From contig JASGCO010000002.1 in assembly GCA_030054095.1 (NCBI GenBank), positions 62,001 through 126,000 on the forward strand: 64,000 nucleotides of DNA, written 5' to 3'. Source of the stretch: Sediminibacterium sp. GTDB lineage: Bacteria > Bacteroidota > Bacteroidia > B-17B0 > Aurantibacillaceae. How positions within the stretch are numbered: position 1 is the first letter of the stretch; each line of letters begins with the position of its first letter. A program made the translations under genes and the position numbers. The notes under the pieces were generated by a model. The model searched no databases and was not told the DNA's origin. It saw nothing but the letters and a program-made list of their open reading frames with translations. Positions 1 through 10,309 of the stretch are shown piece after piece.

Positions 1-1305
1 TGGGGCGGCCCTAAATTTATAGTGGCGATTTTAATAACGACTACCATAGACTATTGGATGGCTTATCTTATGGATAAAACCGAAAAGTATAAAAAGTTAT
101 TTCTGGTTATTTCCCTTAGCATGAACCTTGGCTTATTATTCTATTTTAAATATTGTAATTTCTTTGTTGACAACATCAACACCGCTTTGGCCTGGTTCGG
201 CATCCAAGATGCGCTAGTTATTCCACACATAATTTTACCAATAGGAATTTCGTTCTACACATTTGAAAGTATTACATACCTTGTTGACATTTACCGAGGC
301 GAACATAAACCTTTGAAGCGCTTTTGGGACTACCTCCTCTATATCCTCTTCTTTCCTAAACTTATTGCCGGCCCAATTATCCGCTATCAGGAAATAGAGC
401 ATCAACTAACTAACAGATTCGATACAGATACGATTGACAATAAACTGAATGGGCTTTTCCGATTTTTTATTGGGCTGGCCAAAAAAGTACTCATAGCAAA
501 CATAATGGCGGAACAGGCCGATAAAATATTTGCACTTAGCGGATCGGAACTGGATACATTAACGGCATGGAGCGGCGCTTTATTCTACACCTTTCAGATC
601 TATTTTGATTTTTCCGGTTATTCAGACATGGCGATAGGGCTAGCGCTTCTATTTGGTTTCCGGCTCACTGAAAACTTTTCCAACCCATATACCTCATCTA
701 GCATCACCGAATTCTGGAGACGATGGCACATCACCCTAGGAAATTGGATGCGTAATTATCTTTATATCCCACTTGGCGGCAACCGGGTTAATTCAAAATA
801 CAAATTATTCTTCAATCTATGGTTTGTATTTCTATGTTCGGGATTCTGGCATGGCGCTAATTGGACATTTATTTTATGGGGTGCTTTTCACGGAATATTT
901 CTCATTTTAGATCGCTTGTTTCTATTAAATTTTTATAAACATCTACCCAAATTTATTTCCATTATCTTAACATTCATTATTGTGGTGATAGGTTGGGTTC
1001 TGTTCAGATCTGACAATTCAATAAAGGCCTTTGAATTCATCCGCACTATGTTTGAATTTAAAATAAGTAATGATTTTATCTCTTACTTTGAACCAAAGGT
1101 TATATACACGTTTGCATATGCCGCGTTCTTCTCATTTATATGGGACATCCCTTATATGAAGCAACTTCAGGATAAAATCCTGTTTGATCCTCCAGGGATA
1201 ACATTGTCTCTTTTCAAAACAATCATAGGCATCTTCATTTTTATCATTTGTATGGGCGCACTTGCCAGTAATAGTTTCAATCCTTTCATTTACTTTCGGT
1301 TCTGA
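1..1305 (+). CDS. MBOAT family O-acyltransferase (AlgI-like), 5' truncated by window edge
   Basis: A polytopic membrane O-acyltransferase of the MBOAT/AlgI family, which moves acyl (usually acetyl) groups across the inner membrane for O-acetylation of an exported polysaccharide or cell-wall glycan. The frame is open from base 1 with no stop, so the first roughly 40 residues of a typical 470-residue protein are missing; the GTG at 22 is unlikely to be the start. Seen: many hydrophobic helices, the family motif RRWHITLGNW with His at codon 243, and the second His in FWHGANWTF at codon 284, the usual catalytic position. The next gene starts inside this stop codon (TGATG), so the two are translationally coupled. 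The family is clear; the substrate cannot be told from sequence. Confidence 0.93.
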   Translation, partial: WGGPKFIVAILITTTIDYWMAYLMDKTEKYKKLFLVISLSMNLGLLFYFKYCNFFVDNINTALAWFGIQDALVIPHIILPIGISFYTFESITYLVDIYRGEHKPLKRFWDYLLYILFFPKLIAGPIIRYQEIEHQLTNRFDTDTIDNKLNGLFRFFIGLAKKVLIANIMAEQADKIFALSGSELDTLTAWSGALFYTFQIYFDFSGYSDMAIGLALLFGFRLTENFSNPYTSSSITEFWRRWHITLGNWMRNYLYIPLGGNRVNSKYKLFFNLWFVFLCSGFWHGANWTFILWGAFHGIFLILDRLFLLNFYKHLPKFISIILTFIIVVIGWVLFRSDNSIKAFEFIRTMFEFKISNDFISYFEPKVIYTFAYAAFFSFIWDIPYMKQLQDKILFDPPGITLSLFKTIIGIFIFIICMGALASNSFNPFIYFRF

Positions 1306-2429
1306 TGAATATTTTTAAAAAAATAGTCTTTGCCTTAAGCCTTATTGCCTTATCGTTACCGGCTGTAGAAACATTCGTTAAATTTTTTAAAACCAACAAG
1401 TTACAAGGAGCTTATTTTCCAAAAAACAAGCCTATGTTTTCCGATTCAGCATGGCTCAGTAATTCATATCAAAAACAAGCTGAGGAATATCTGACAGATA
1501 CTTTTGGCTTCAGAAATACTTTGATAAGACTATATAACCAGATTGATTATGATCTATATAAAAAACTACACGCTTATGATATTGTCGTTGGAAAGGGCAA
1601 TAGTTTGCAAGCTACCACTCATTATGATGCCTATCTCGGAAAATTAGATATTCCTCATTACAATTTTGACAGTTTAACTTTTAAATTTAAAAGGCTTCAG
1701 GACACACTACAAAAACTAAATAAATTTCTTTTTTTTGTTATAGCACCAAGCAAAGGATGTTATGCTTTAGACAAAGCTCCATATTGGTATAATACAAAAA
1801 AGAAAAACAAGTCGTTTTATAAAGAACTGACGGAACGATTTACAAATAAAAACATTAACTATTTAGATTTTAACTACTTATTCAAAAACAATAAAAACAA
1901 AAAACTCTTTACTGATTATGGAGTGCATTGGGCCAGATTTTCGGTTGTAAAGGCGTACGATACATTACTACGCTTTATAGAGCACAAATCCTGTTACAAA
2001 AACCTCCCTATTCTGAAAGAGTATTCTGAAAAAACCACGCGAACCCCTCACCAAAACGATATAGATTTAACTACTTCTTTAAATTTACTTAAACCATTCC
2101 GATATAAAAAACGTTTTACTGAATGTAATTTTCTATTTGAAAAGAGAAACGAACAGAAAGTAAATTTGATGATCATTTCAGATAGCTTTTATTGGTTACT
2201 AAATAGTTACGGACTAGCTGAAAACACTATGAATGAAGTCTCCTTTTTTTACTATTATACTACAGTATATAAAAATACATCCGTTAACAATATATCTCAA
2301 ATCAACTTAAAGAATGAGATTGATAATTCTAACGTCATTTTTATTATGGCTACTCTTACTAATCTTGATAAACCCGGTTGGGGTTTTATAGATAGCGCAT
2401 ACCAGATCTATTTCAAAAATAACTGGTAA
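1305..2429 (+). CDS. AlgX/AlgJ-like SGNH acetyltransferase partner (DHHW-type)
   Basis: Probable periplasmic or membrane-anchored SGNH-fold O-acetyltransferase that takes acetyl from the MBOAT partner and places it on a glycan. The 374-residue protein has an N-terminal hydrophobic anchor (residues 5-25). It carries two motifs of the AlgX/AlgJ family: Asp204...His208-Trp209 in TDYGVHW, and the nucleophile-type Ser294 in ISDSFYW. The Asp-His spacing is longer than the classical DxHW. It overlaps the MBOAT stop by one base (TGATG), the usual arrangement for these pairs. It is richer in Lys, Asn and Tyr than its neighbours. Catalytic assignment is inference from motifs; substrate unknown. Confidence 0.75.
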   Translation: MNIFKKIVFALSLIALSLPAVETFVKFFKTNKLQGAYFPKNKPMFSDSAWLSNSYQKQAEEYLTDTFGFRNTLIRLYNQIDYDLYKKLHAYDIVVGKGNSLQATTHYDAYLGKLDIPHYNFDSLTFKFKRLQDTLQKLNKFLFFVIAPSKGCYALDKAPYWYNTKKKNKSFYKELTERFTNKNINYLDFNYLFKNNKNKKLFTDYGVHWARFSVVKAYDTLLRFIEHKSCYKNLPILKEYSEKTTRTPHQNDIDLTTSLNLLKPFRYKKRFTECNFLFEKRNEQKVNLMIISDSFYWLLNSYGLAENTMNEVSFFYYYTTVYKNTSVNNISQINLKNEIDNSNVIFIMATLTNLDKPGWGFIDSAYQIYFKNNW

Positions 2430-2501
2430 CTTCAAGTACGTTGTTCTTTACAGAGACAGTTTTAACATCAGTTTAATACATAAATCAAAAGCATATCTCT
2501 T

Positions 2502-2509
2502 TACTTTTG
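2502..2509 (+). promoter_or_regulatory. Bacteroidota -7 promoter element
   Basis: TACTTTTG matches the TAnnTTTG element. Its last base is 14 bases before the ATG at 2524, giving a leader of about 10 bases. No convincing -33 TTG is seen. It supports the ATG at 2524 as the start of the secreted protein and separate transcription from the O-acetylation pair. Confidence 0.5.
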
Positions 2510-2523
2510 TATTACATTTCATA

Positions 2524-3894
2524 ATGAAAAGAATCACTTATACAATGTCATATTTCAAATACATAATTCTATACCTTTCAATCATTTATTCCGCTTCAGT
2601 TTTCTCACAATCCGCATGGAACTGTATGAATTCGGGCATGCCAGCTAATGCGTTTGTTGTTGGATTTGAATATTACAAAAATGCGCTCTATGCTTATACT
2701 TTTCCGAATAGCACACTATATAAACTAACCGCCAGTACTAACTGGCAGGCTGTCTATCCGGTTCCGTTGTCCAATGGCATTCACCGGGTCAGAGTTATAG
2801 ATACAACGCTTTACGTAGCCAGCTATGCGGCAGCTTTACAGCAATATGTTTATTACCTCCAAAACAACACCTGGCAACAGATGGGTAATGCGTTTAAAAA
2901 TAGCGGGGCCTCTCAGCCCCCCAATCTGTACGATATCATTTCGTATAATAATGAGATTTACGTTTGCGGAGAATTTAACAGAGTTGGAACAGATACAGTA
3001 TCAGGTATTGCTAAATGGAACGGCATAAAATGGGTCCCATTAGGACAGGGACTTAGCGGAAAAATGGCGCCCAATACTGCCTTTTTATACCCTCACAACA
3101 TGGTTGTTTACCAAAACAAGCTTCACGTTATTGGCAACTTTATCAAAGCTGGTGGAATAACAGTAAATGGCATTGCTGCCTGGGATGGAACAAGCTGGTC
3201 GTCTCTAGGCAACGGTTTTAACACTATAGGGTATGGCCTATGCGAATATAACGGCGAATTATATAGCGGAGGTGAATTTACTCAGGCAGGTGGGACTACG
3301 GTAAGCACAATGGCTAAGTGGAACGGACAAACGTGGATACATCCCGGATTAGATTTACAATACGTCAACTCGCCGGGGAACACTCCGTTCGTGCACACTA
3401 TGGAAAAAATCAATACGACATTATACATTGGCGGCGGATTTAATAAAGTCGTAAAAAACGGAATAACGTATTCCTGCGGGAGTATTCTTTCCTTTAATGG
3501 TGCTACCATTGATACCATGCTTGGAGGCGTTAACAAATACGTTGAAGGTATTGTCGCCATCCAAAACAATATACTTATCGGAGGTAACTTCAACATGGTT
3601 AACAATTCTACTTGCCAGAGCGTTAGTTCGTATGCTGATGTATCAGGCATCAAAGAACATTATTCAGTTGCCCCGCGTTGCCTTGTTTCTACATTTTGCC
3701 GTGATCATGTTACTTTAACCGGAGCTACTTCGGGGCTAACGTATGTATTAACCGATTTATCCGGGAAAGAAATGCAATATGGTGAAGTCAGCACTACTAT
3801 TCCTTTTACATATTTATATGACGGGTGTTATATTCTCTTTTTAAAAGAAAGAGGCATCACTGTTCAACGAAATAAAATTATAGTACAACATTAA
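2524..3894 (+). CDS. Secreted beta-propeller-like repeat protein with T9SS-type C-terminal domain
   Basis: Predicted exported protein, 456 residues, with a signal peptide (Lys/Arg start, hydrophobic core, cut near VFSQS at about residue 30). The middle holds at least three copies of a roughly 60-residue unit built on GEF..aGg..v..iAkWnG..W..lG, like delta-60/Kelch-type propeller repeats. The last 80 residues resemble a type A T9SS sorting domain, with a GKEMQYG strand and a KIIVQH end. Such proteins are normally carried over the outer membrane by the T9SS, whose channel gene sprA lies at 27,702. An alternative start is the ATG at 2548. The stop codon lies at the base of the following terminator. 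Biological role unknown. Confidence 0.82.
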   Translation: MKRITYTMSYFKYIILYLSIIYSASVFSQSAWNCMNSGMPANAFVVGFEYYKNALYAYTFPNSTLYKLTASTNWQAVYPVPLSNGIHRVRVIDTTLYVASYAAALQQYVYYLQNNTWQQMGNAFKNSGASQPPNLYDIISYNNEIYVCGEFNRVGTDTVSGIAKWNGIKWVPLGQGLSGKMAPNTAFLYPHNMVVYQNKLHVIGNFIKAGGITVNGIAAWDGTSWSSLGNGFNTIGYGLCEYNGELYSGGEFTQAGGTTVSTMAKWNGQTWIHPGLDLQYVNSPGNTPFVHTMEKINTTLYIGGGFNKVVKNGITYSCGSILSFNGATIDTMLGGVNKYVEGIVAIQNNILIGGNFNMVNNSTCQSVSSYADVSGIKEHYSVAPRCLVSTFCRDHVTLTGATSGLTYVLTDLSGKEMQYGEVSTTIPFTYLYDGCYILFLKERGITVQRNKIIVQH

Positions 3895-3927
3895 AAAGCC
3901 CTGTTCCACTAATGAAACAGGGCTTTT
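3894..3927. terminator. Bidirectional rho-independent terminator
   Basis: Perfect 12-bp inverted repeat AAAAGCCCTGTT / AACAGGGCTTTT with a 10-base loop. It ends in a T-run on both strands and sits between convergent genes (the secreted protein and ftsZ). It begins on the last base of the upstream stop codon. Confidence 0.9.
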
Positions 3928-3950
3928 GAGGTAACATTACAGATAGCTTT

Positions 3951-5555
3951 TTAATCTACATTATCGTGCAGAAACGAGTTATTTGGGCGTATCTCGATTT
4001 TTTTATCATCTGATTCGCTGAGTGTATAGCGTGATACATTGGATTCTGTGCTTGGATTTTTACTTTCAAGCGAAATGTTCTTACGTGCAAAAGCGGTTGT
4101 TTTTTCCAATTCCGCTAATCCTTCAGGGCTCTTCATCTTCAGGGTAATTTCCTTCAGTTTACGGATACGTTCCTGAGCCAGACGAATCTGTTCTTCACGC
4201 GATACTGCCTCATTCGCATCTTCTACAACAGGTGTTGAGGTATTCTGAACAGAAATAACATCAGGTGCTGAACTCTCTTCCTTTTTATTCACTGGTTCAT
4301 CAAACGATTGAACGGTGGTAATTGTAAATTCTACATTAACCGGCGTATCATTAGCAACAGGTGTATTTACTTCATTTAACGGCTCCTGTTTTAAAACAGG
4401 CTGCTCGGATAAAACAACATTGTGTTTAGCCTCAGGTGCATCCTGCGTTTCATTCTTAACATATACAAAAGGTTCAGCTTTCTGTATCTCGTCAATAATA
4501 TTTGTTTGTTTTACTTCCGGCTTAACTTCTTCCCTCTTCTCATCAAGACTTACCACCTTACGTTCTTTAAACGCTGGTGCTTCATACCCACTGTTACGGC
4601 TATTGAATCCGGTGGCAATAATAGTGACACTTACGCTATCTCCCAAACTGGCATCTGTGCCATACCCTGTAATTAATTCGGCTGTTCCGCCCGATGCTTC
4701 CTGAATATAATCTGTTATCTCACCAAACTCATCCATGTCAATATCATCGCTACCACTCATAATATTGAGTAATACATGACGGGCACCAGTAATATCGTTA
4801 TCGTTTAGCAATGGTGAATTCAATGCCTGCTCAACAGCGCGTAAAGCACGTCGTTCACCGCTGGCCATTGCACTTCCCATAATAGCTACTCCGCTATCCT
4901 TCATTACAGTTTTCACATCATTAAAATCCACATTAATGTGCATGTGTAAACTAATGATTTCGGCTATGCTTTTTGCTGCACTGCTCAGTACATCATCCGC
5001 ATGTGCAAACGCTTCACTCATTTTCAGGTTACCGTAAATTTCACGAAGTTTATCGTTACCTATTACCAATAAGGTGTCAACGTATTTCTTCATTTCCTCC
5101 AGACCTGCCTCGGCCTGAACACGGCGTTTTTTGCCTTCAAAAGCAAACGGTATAGTAACGATACCAACGGTCAGAATTCCCAATTCACGGGCAACACTGG
5201 CAATTACCGGAGCGGCTCCCGTTCCGGTTCCCCCTCCTAACCCAGCTGTTATAAACACCATTTGGGTATTATCACTCAGATAACGTTTTATTTCATCAAG
5301 ACTCTCCAACGCTGAATCGCGACCAACATCGGGAATGGATCCTGCACCCAAACCCTTGGTCAGTGCTCCACCCAATTGAATTTTATATGGTACAGGGCTC
5401 TTTTCAAGTGCCTGTTTATCGGTATTGCAGATCACGAAATCAACACCTTTGATTCCTAAACGGAACATGTAGTTAACGGCGTTACTTCCGCCGCCACCTA
5501 CGCCAATCACTTTAATGATTGAGCCTTCTTCTTGAGGTAATTCGAATTGCATCAT
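3951..5555 (-). CDS. ftsZ: Cell division protein FtsZ
   Basis: Tubulin-like GTPase that polymerises at midcell into the Z-ring and recruits the divisome. The 534-residue protein has the GTP-binding G-box GGGTGTG at 107-113, an N-terminal GGGGSN nucleotide loop at 20-25 and the T7 synergy loop NVDFND near 208-213. The globular part ends near 320. It is followed by a long charged, probably disordered linker and a C-terminal tail ending [10 protein letters not shown], which differs from the proteobacterial FtsA/ZipA-binding peptide but fits Bacteroidota FtsZ as I recall them. Two ATGs in tandem (5555 and 5552) make the exact start ambiguous by one codon. It is the last gene of the dcw cluster, 39 bases after ftsA. 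Confidence 0.98.
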   Translation of the reverse strand: MMQFELPQEEGSIIKVIGVGGGGSNAVNYMFRLGIKGVDFVICNTDKQALEKSPVPYKIQLGGALTKGLGAGSIPDVGRDSALESLDEIKRYLSDNTQMVFITAGLGGGTGTGAAPVIASVARELGILTVGIVTIPFAFEGKKRRVQAEAGLEEMKKYVDTLLVIGNDKLREIYGNLKMSEAFAHADDVLSSAAKSIAEIISLHMHINVDFNDVKTVMKDSGVAIMGSAMASGERRALRAVEQALNSPLLNDNDITGARHVLLNIMSGSDDIDMDEFGEITDYIQEASGGTAELITGYGTDASLGDSVSVTIIATGFNSRNSGYEAPAFKERKVVSLDEKREEVKPEVKQTNIIDEIQKAEPFVYVKNETQDAPEAKHNVVLSEQPVLKQEPLNEVNTPVANDTPVNVEFTITTVQSFDEPVNKKEESSAPDVISVQNTSTPVVEDANEAVSREEQIRLAQERIRKLKEITLKMKSPEGLAELEKTTAFARKNISLESKNPSTESNVSRYTLSESDDKKIEIRPNNSFLHDNVD

Positions 5556-5594
5556 GATTTTTATTTTTGTGTTGTTCGGTTTTTATTTTTTTAA

Positions 5595-6962
5595 TTATTC
5601 AATATCATCACTCATCCAGTCCTTTGCACGTGTAATAAGCGTATCAAAAAAACTACCTATTTTTTTCTGTGAATGATTACTTACTTCTTTTTCCTTTTTC
5701 TTTTCTTTTGCGGGTTCCGTAGTACTTACAACAACATCTTCCTCTACTTTAATACTATTGGAGGTGGCACTCATACGACGCATATCACGTTCGTACTTCT
5801 CGATTCCCTTCATAACCAATCCAATACCTGTAGCGTACAACGGATTCTTAAGCTCATCGTCACTTGTTGCCAAATGTTCATTTGGTGTGCCAATACGACA
5901 GTCCATACCAATATTCAACATTACCAACTGAGGCAAATGCTTTAACATAGCGCCCCCTCCGGTTATTACAATACCAGCCGATAATTTTTTCTCGTAACCA
6001 CTGTTTTTAATCTCAAACAAAACAAATTCGAGAATTTCCTCCATACGGGCCTGAATAATCTGCGCCAGAAATTTTACAGAAATCTCTTTATGAGGGCGCC
6101 CACGCAAACCAGGTATGGAAATAATCTCATTCTCCTGATTTTCCTGAGCCAGAGCAGAACCAAAACGTAATTTCAACTGTTCCGCTTGTGTTTTAATGAT
6201 ACCACAACCTTCCTTGATGTCTTCAGTAATAATATTTCCCCCAAAAGGAATAACTGCCGTATGGCGGATAATGTTATCATAGAAAATGGCTACATCTGTT
6301 GTACCACCACCTATATCTACCAATACTACACCTGCCTCTTTCTCATCATCACTCAAAACCGCATCGGCACTGGCTAATGGTTCCAAATGCAAATCCACTG
6401 TTTCAAGTCCGGATCGGCTCACACATTTGAATATGTTTTTTACTGAACCTACCTGCCCTGTAATGATATGAAAATTTCCTTCCAGACGAATACCCGCATG
6501 CCCGATTGGATTTTTAATACCGCTTTCGTTATCTATAATATACTCCTGCGGAATGACATGAATAATCTCTTCTCCCGGACTCATCACCAAACGGTGCATA
6601 TTATCAATTAACTGATCTATATCTCTTTGAGATACTTCATCATCCAGAGATTGACGGGTAATCATACCTCTGTGCTGCATACTTTTAATATGTTGACCAG
6701 CAATTCCTACAATTACTTCCCCTATATCTACATTTGCCTTATCGGATGCAATAGCCATCGCTGTTTTAATAGAGGCTACCGTTTGTTCAATATTAGCAAC
6801 TACCCCCCGGTGTACACCTAAAGATTCGGTGCGGCCAATACCCAATATTTCCACTTTCCCAAATTCATTACGGCGCCCTACTATGGCGGCAATCTTAGTG
6901 GTTCCAATATCCAGTCCTACTACCAGATCAGAAGCTAAACTATGTTTTGCGTTATTATCCAT
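5595..6962 (-). CDS. ftsA: Cell division protein FtsA
   Basis: Actin-like ATPase that ties FtsZ filaments to the inner membrane and recruits later divisome proteins. The 455-residue protein shows the phosphate-1 loop GLDIGTTKIA near residue 16, the SHS2 (1C) subdomain, and phosphate-2 DIGGGTTDVA near 217. A C-terminal amphipathic helix (KIGSFFDTLITRAKDWM) would serve as the membrane anchor. A charged Lys/Glu stretch separates the helix from the core. It is five bases from ftsQ and 39 from ftsZ, the conserved ftsQAZ order. Confidence 0.98.
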   Translation of the reverse strand: MDNNAKHSLASDLVVGLDIGTTKIAAIVGRRNEFGKVEILGIGRTESLGVHRGVVANIEQTVASIKTAMAIASDKANVDIGEVIVGIAGQHIKSMQHRGMITRQSLDDEVSQRDIDQLIDNMHRLVMSPGEEIIHVIPQEYIIDNESGIKNPIGHAGIRLEGNFHIITGQVGSVKNIFKCVSRSGLETVDLHLEPLASADAVLSDDEKEAGVVLVDIGGGTTDVAIFYDNIIRHTAVIPFGGNIITEDIKEGCGIIKTQAEQLKLRFGSALAQENQENEIISIPGLRGRPHKEISVKFLAQIIQARMEEILEFVLFEIKNSGYEKKLSAGIVITGGGAMLKHLPQLVMLNIGMDCRIGTPNEHLATSDDELKNPLYATGIGLVMKGIEKYERDMRRMSATSNSIKVEEDVVVSTTEPAKEKKKEKEVSNHSQKKIGSFFDTLITRAKDWMSDDIE

Positions 6963-6967
6963 ACACT

Positions 6968-7801
6968 TTATTTTTTTGCCTTGCTACCCGAAAGGCTTGT
7001 GCACACTACTAAATTCTTATATTTTAAATTTAACACCGAGTACTTACTCCAGTTGTTGGTCTTACTAAGCCCCTGTTTATAGAACAACTTCAGTTTATTA
7101 AGTTTTTCATCCAGATTTTCAGTATCACCCAACACTATCCGATGATTCCCAATTGCCGGAAACAACTCTAACTCCTTATCCTTATTGACAAATACCTGAT
7201 GAATCATTTGCGCAAGTAAGGTATCTCCATTAATCTTCTCCGTCACCTCCAGAACATCATCTAATAAAGACACTTCACGAAATACCTGATGCGCTTTTAT
7301 TTCATCCACTGTCATCGTATAGCGGGAGGCATACGATTCATTAATATTTCCACTAGCAATAAGTACACGCGCTGTATAATTATCACTTAATGGCATCAAC
7401 TTATGTTGACGATCTATATAATAACTCTCTCCTGTGTTCGTAACCACTCTTACAATTGGAACCCGAGGTGTTACTTTTACAGATACCTCGCCATTCATGC
7501 TACTATTTACCTCCGCATTTTCAATAGCCGGATGGGCGTTTAAGGCCTTTTCCAGTTTATATAAATCAATTTTATTAAGCGGGGTATTCAGAATTTCATC
7601 GTTCCGTTCTTTAAAATAGCCCTTTACACCGCTTTCATCTATAAACTGGTTATCTGATCCTGCCTCTACTGTAACATTTAACTGTTTAACCCTTACAGCC
7701 TTCTGCTCTTTGCTTACAAACGCCAACGAAACAGTAAGACCGGAAAGCGCAGACACCCAGGCCAGTACAATTAAAATGCGTTTATAATTTATTTTTTTCA
7801 C
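6968..7801 (-). CDS. ftsQ: Cell division protein FtsQ
   Basis: Bitopic divisome scaffold. The 277 residues comprise a short basic cytoplasmic tail, one membrane helix (about residues 8-28) and a periplasmic part with a POTRA-like region (about 38-115, including the APAIENAEV-type segment HPAIENAEVNS) followed by the FtsQ beta domain. FtsQ links early FtsA/FtsZ to FtsL and FtsI/FtsW. Sequence conservation is low, as usual for the family, and its position between murC and ftsA decides the call. It is 2 bases after murC and 5 before ftsA. Confidence 0.93.
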   Translation of the reverse strand: MKKINYKRILIVLAWVSALSGLTVSLAFVSKEQKAVRVKQLNVTVEAGSDNQFIDESGVKGYFKERNDEILNTPLNKIDLYKLEKALNAHPAIENAEVNSSMNGEVSVKVTPRVPIVRVVTNTGESYYIDRQHKLMPLSDNYTARVLIASGNINESYASRYTMTVDEIKAHQVFREVSLLDDVLEVTEKINGDTLLAQMIHQVFVNKDKELELFPAIGNHRIVLGDTENLDEKLNKLKLFYKQGLSKTNNWSKYSVLNLKYKNLVVCTSLSGSKAKK

Positions 7802-7803
7802 GG

Positions 7804-9189
7804 TTAAGCGTTAATCAGTTTTTCTAATGGTGAAACCAGTGTATCTATATCCCCTGCTCCCATTGTCAACAACAATTCCGGTGTATGGTCAGACACATAA
7901 TTCAACACCTCTTGTTTACTTAAAACCTGCTTATTGGCAAGTTTCATTTTACCTAATAACCAATCGGAAGTTATACCCTCTATTGGTTTTTCTCTTGCCG
8001 GATATATTTCCAACAAAATACACACATCTAATTCATCCAGAGCCTCTGCAAACGTATCCGCAAAATCACGGGTTCTGCTAAAAAGATGCGGTTGAAAAAT
8101 CCCTGTAAGTGTTTTCTCCGGATACAACTTTCGAACAGATTGTATGCAGGCCTTTAGTTCTTCGGGATGATGCGCGTAATCGTCTATGTACACATAGCGA
8201 TCGGTTTTTACCCGGTAATCAAATCGGCGTTTCACTCCTGTAAAAGAACGTAAGGCGGCTTTTATCTGCTCACCTTTTACACCAAGCTGCTGCGTTATGC
8301 ACACGGCAGCAATAGCATTTTCAATATTATGTATGCCCGGCAAACCGTTCACCACACCATGTACCGGCTCTATCGGGCTTTTAATATTGTAGGTAAACTG
8401 CTCGTTTTCTATTGCTATAGAATCGGCACAGTATTCCGTATTTAAATTTAGCGAGTAGATCAGGCGTTTATTGGTGAGTGCCAATTCATTATCAACATTT
8501 TTTTTAACAATCAGTGTACCTTCGGGTTTTACTCTTTCAGAGAACATAAAATAACTCTCTTTTACTGCGCTCTGATCGCCATATATATCGAGGTGATCGG
8601 CATCTACGCTGGTAATTAGAGCAATGTAAGGACTAAGCGTAAGAAACGAACGATCGTACTCATCTGCCTCAACTACCACAAACGCATCCGGATCATTTGG
8701 ATTTCCTAACAATAAGTTTGTATTGTAATTTTTAGAAATTCCACCCATAAAGGCGTAGCAGTTAATTCCCGCGCTCTTTAGAATATGCGTTACCAGTGTT
8801 GTTGTGGTTGTTTTACCATGCGTTCCGGCAATAGCGATGGTTTTATATGCCGCTGTAATAGCGCCCAGTACCTGAGAACGTTTCTGCAAAATGTACTCTG
8901 ACGCAGATACCAAATAAAGGTACTCCGTGTGTTCTTTAGGAATAGCTGGCGTATAAACCACCAATACCTCTTCGGGCTTAAACCGTTGCAATAACTCCTT
9001 TAAACGACTGACATCCTCATTAAAATAACAGACAATGCCTTCTTCCTGAAGTTGACCGGTAAGAGCTGTAGCGGTCTTATCGTAGCCACACACTTCTTTG
9101 CCATGATGTTTAAAAAATCTGGCTAAGGCACTCATACCGATACCACCAATGCCCAGAAAATAATATAATTTGTAATTCAGAATTGTCAT
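7804..9189 (-). CDS. murC: UDP-N-acetylmuramate--L-alanine ligase MurC
   Basis: Cytoplasmic ATP-dependent ligase that adds L-alanine to UDP-MurNAc, the first amino acid of the peptidoglycan stem peptide. The 461-residue protein has the N-terminal UDP-binding glycine motif FLGIGGIGMS (about 12-21), the ATP-binding loop AGTHGKTTTT and the Mur signature Asn/His segments. The start ATG overlaps the murG stop as ATGA. Full family length with no anomalies. Confidence 0.98.
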   Translation of the reverse strand: MTILNYKLYYFLGIGGIGMSALARFFKHHGKEVCGYDKTATALTGQLQEEGIVCYFNEDVSRLKELLQRFKPEEVLVVYTPAIPKEHTEYLYLVSASEYILQKRSQVLGAITAAYKTIAIAGTHGKTTTTTLVTHILKSAGINCYAFMGGISKNYNTNLLLGNPNDPDAFVVVEADEYDRSFLTLSPYIALITSVDADHLDIYGDQSAVKESYFMFSERVKPEGTLIVKKNVDNELALTNKRLIYSLNLNTEYCADSIAIENEQFTYNIKSPIEPVHGVVNGLPGIHNIENAIAAVCITQQLGVKGEQIKAALRSFTGVKRRFDYRVKTDRYVYIDDYAHHPEELKACIQSVRKLYPEKTLTGIFQPHLFSRTRDFADTFAEALDELDVCILLEIYPAREKPIEGITSDWLLGKMKLANKQVLSKQEVLNYVSDHTPELLLTMGAGDIDTLVSPLEKLINA

Positions 9190-10298
9190 ACCCCCGTATA
9201 ATTTGCCAGCTTTAACACTTCGTTTGCTATTATGTTGGCGGAATCAGGATAAGCCAATAAACGGATATTTGCCCGTAACTTAGCCAAGCTCGCCTCATCT
9301 CTCACCAGACGGATGGCTTCCGCAACTAGTTTTTCAGACGCTTCTGTATCTTTTATCAGCAAGGTAGCTGCCTTGTTCACCAGCGCCATCGCATTTTTTG
9401 TTTGATGATCTTCCGCTACATTCGGAGATGGTACCAGAATACAAGCCTTATGGCTATTGCATAACTCTGTTACCGAACTGGCTCCCGCTCTGGATATAAC
9501 CAGATCGGCAGCTGCGTAAGCCATATCCATTCGTTGTATAAACGCGGAAGCCTTCAGTAATTCGCTATTCTGTTGCTGAACCTGAAGTATTGCTCTATCC
9601 GTATATCCTTTCCCTGTTTGCCATATCAACTGAATACCTGCTTCTTTAAACTTATCCAGTCCACTTCCAATAGCCTCATTAATAGTGCGCGCACCAAGAC
9701 TACCGCCGATAACCAGTATCGTTTTTAAATCTTCCCTTAATCCAAAAAACCGCATTGCCTCGCCCCGTTTCCCTTCTAATCCCTGAATATCCTGGCGCAC
9801 CGGATTACCAGTTAATAGTATTTTCTCTTTTGGGAAAAAAACGTCCATTCCTTCGTAGCCGACACAAATACGATTAACTTTCTTTGCCAGTAATTTATTG
9901 GTAATACCCGCGTACCCATTCTGCTCCTGAATAAGTGTAGGTATATTCATGGCTGTTGCCGCCTTCAAAACCGGCCCGCTTGCATAGCCACCTGTACCTA
10001 CTACCACATGGGGTTTAAACGCCTTTATAATACGACGCGTTTGCAGTAAACTTTTTATAATGAGAAACGGCAGTTTCAGATTTTCCAATGTAAACTTACG
10101 TTGCAATCCTGCAATGGGTACACCAATTATTTTATACCCTGCTGCCGGCACTTTCTCCATTTCCATTCGCCCTAAAGCGCCTACAAAAAGGAATTCGGCA
10201 TGGGGCACCAGTTGCTTTATTTCATTAGCAATGGCAATTGCCGGAAAAATATGTCCACCGGTGCCTCCACCGCTTAATATGATTCGTAAAGGTTTCAC
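9186..10298 (-). CDS. murG: UDP-GlcNAc--lipid I GlcNAc transferase MurG
   Basis: Membrane-associated GT-B glycosyltransferase that converts lipid I to lipid II. The 370-residue protein has the N-terminal glycine loop SGGGTGGHIFPAIA (about 9-22), a second GTGGYASGP loop near 101-109, and the UDP-GlcNAc-binding RAGASSVTEL motif near 274-283. It overlaps murC by four bases (ATGA) and follows ftsW by 11 bases, so flippase-side and precursor steps are translated together. Confidence 0.98.
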   Translation of the reverse strand: MKPLRIILSGGGTGGHIFPAIAIANEIKQLVPHAEFLFVGALGRMEMEKVPAAGYKIIGVPIAGLQRKFTLENLKLPFLIIKSLLQTRRIIKAFKPHVVVGTGGYASGPVLKAATAMNIPTLIQEQNGYAGITNKLLAKKVNRICVGYEGMDVFFPKEKILLTGNPVRQDIQGLEGKRGEAMRFFGLREDLKTILVIGGSLGARTINEAIGSGLDKFKEAGIQLIWQTGKGYTDRAILQVQQQNSELLKASAFIQRMDMAYAAADLVISRAGASSVTELCNSHKACILVPSPNVAEDHQTKNAMALVNKAATLLIKDTEASEKLVAEAIRLVRDEASLAKLRANIRLLAYPDSANIIANEVLKLANYTGV

Positions 10299-10309
10299 GT
10301 TCTATGCGA

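Noticed and set aside
4315-4704. 129-codon frame antisense to ftsZ linker
   Set aside because: Composition mirrors the low-complexity FtsZ linker; no start signal.
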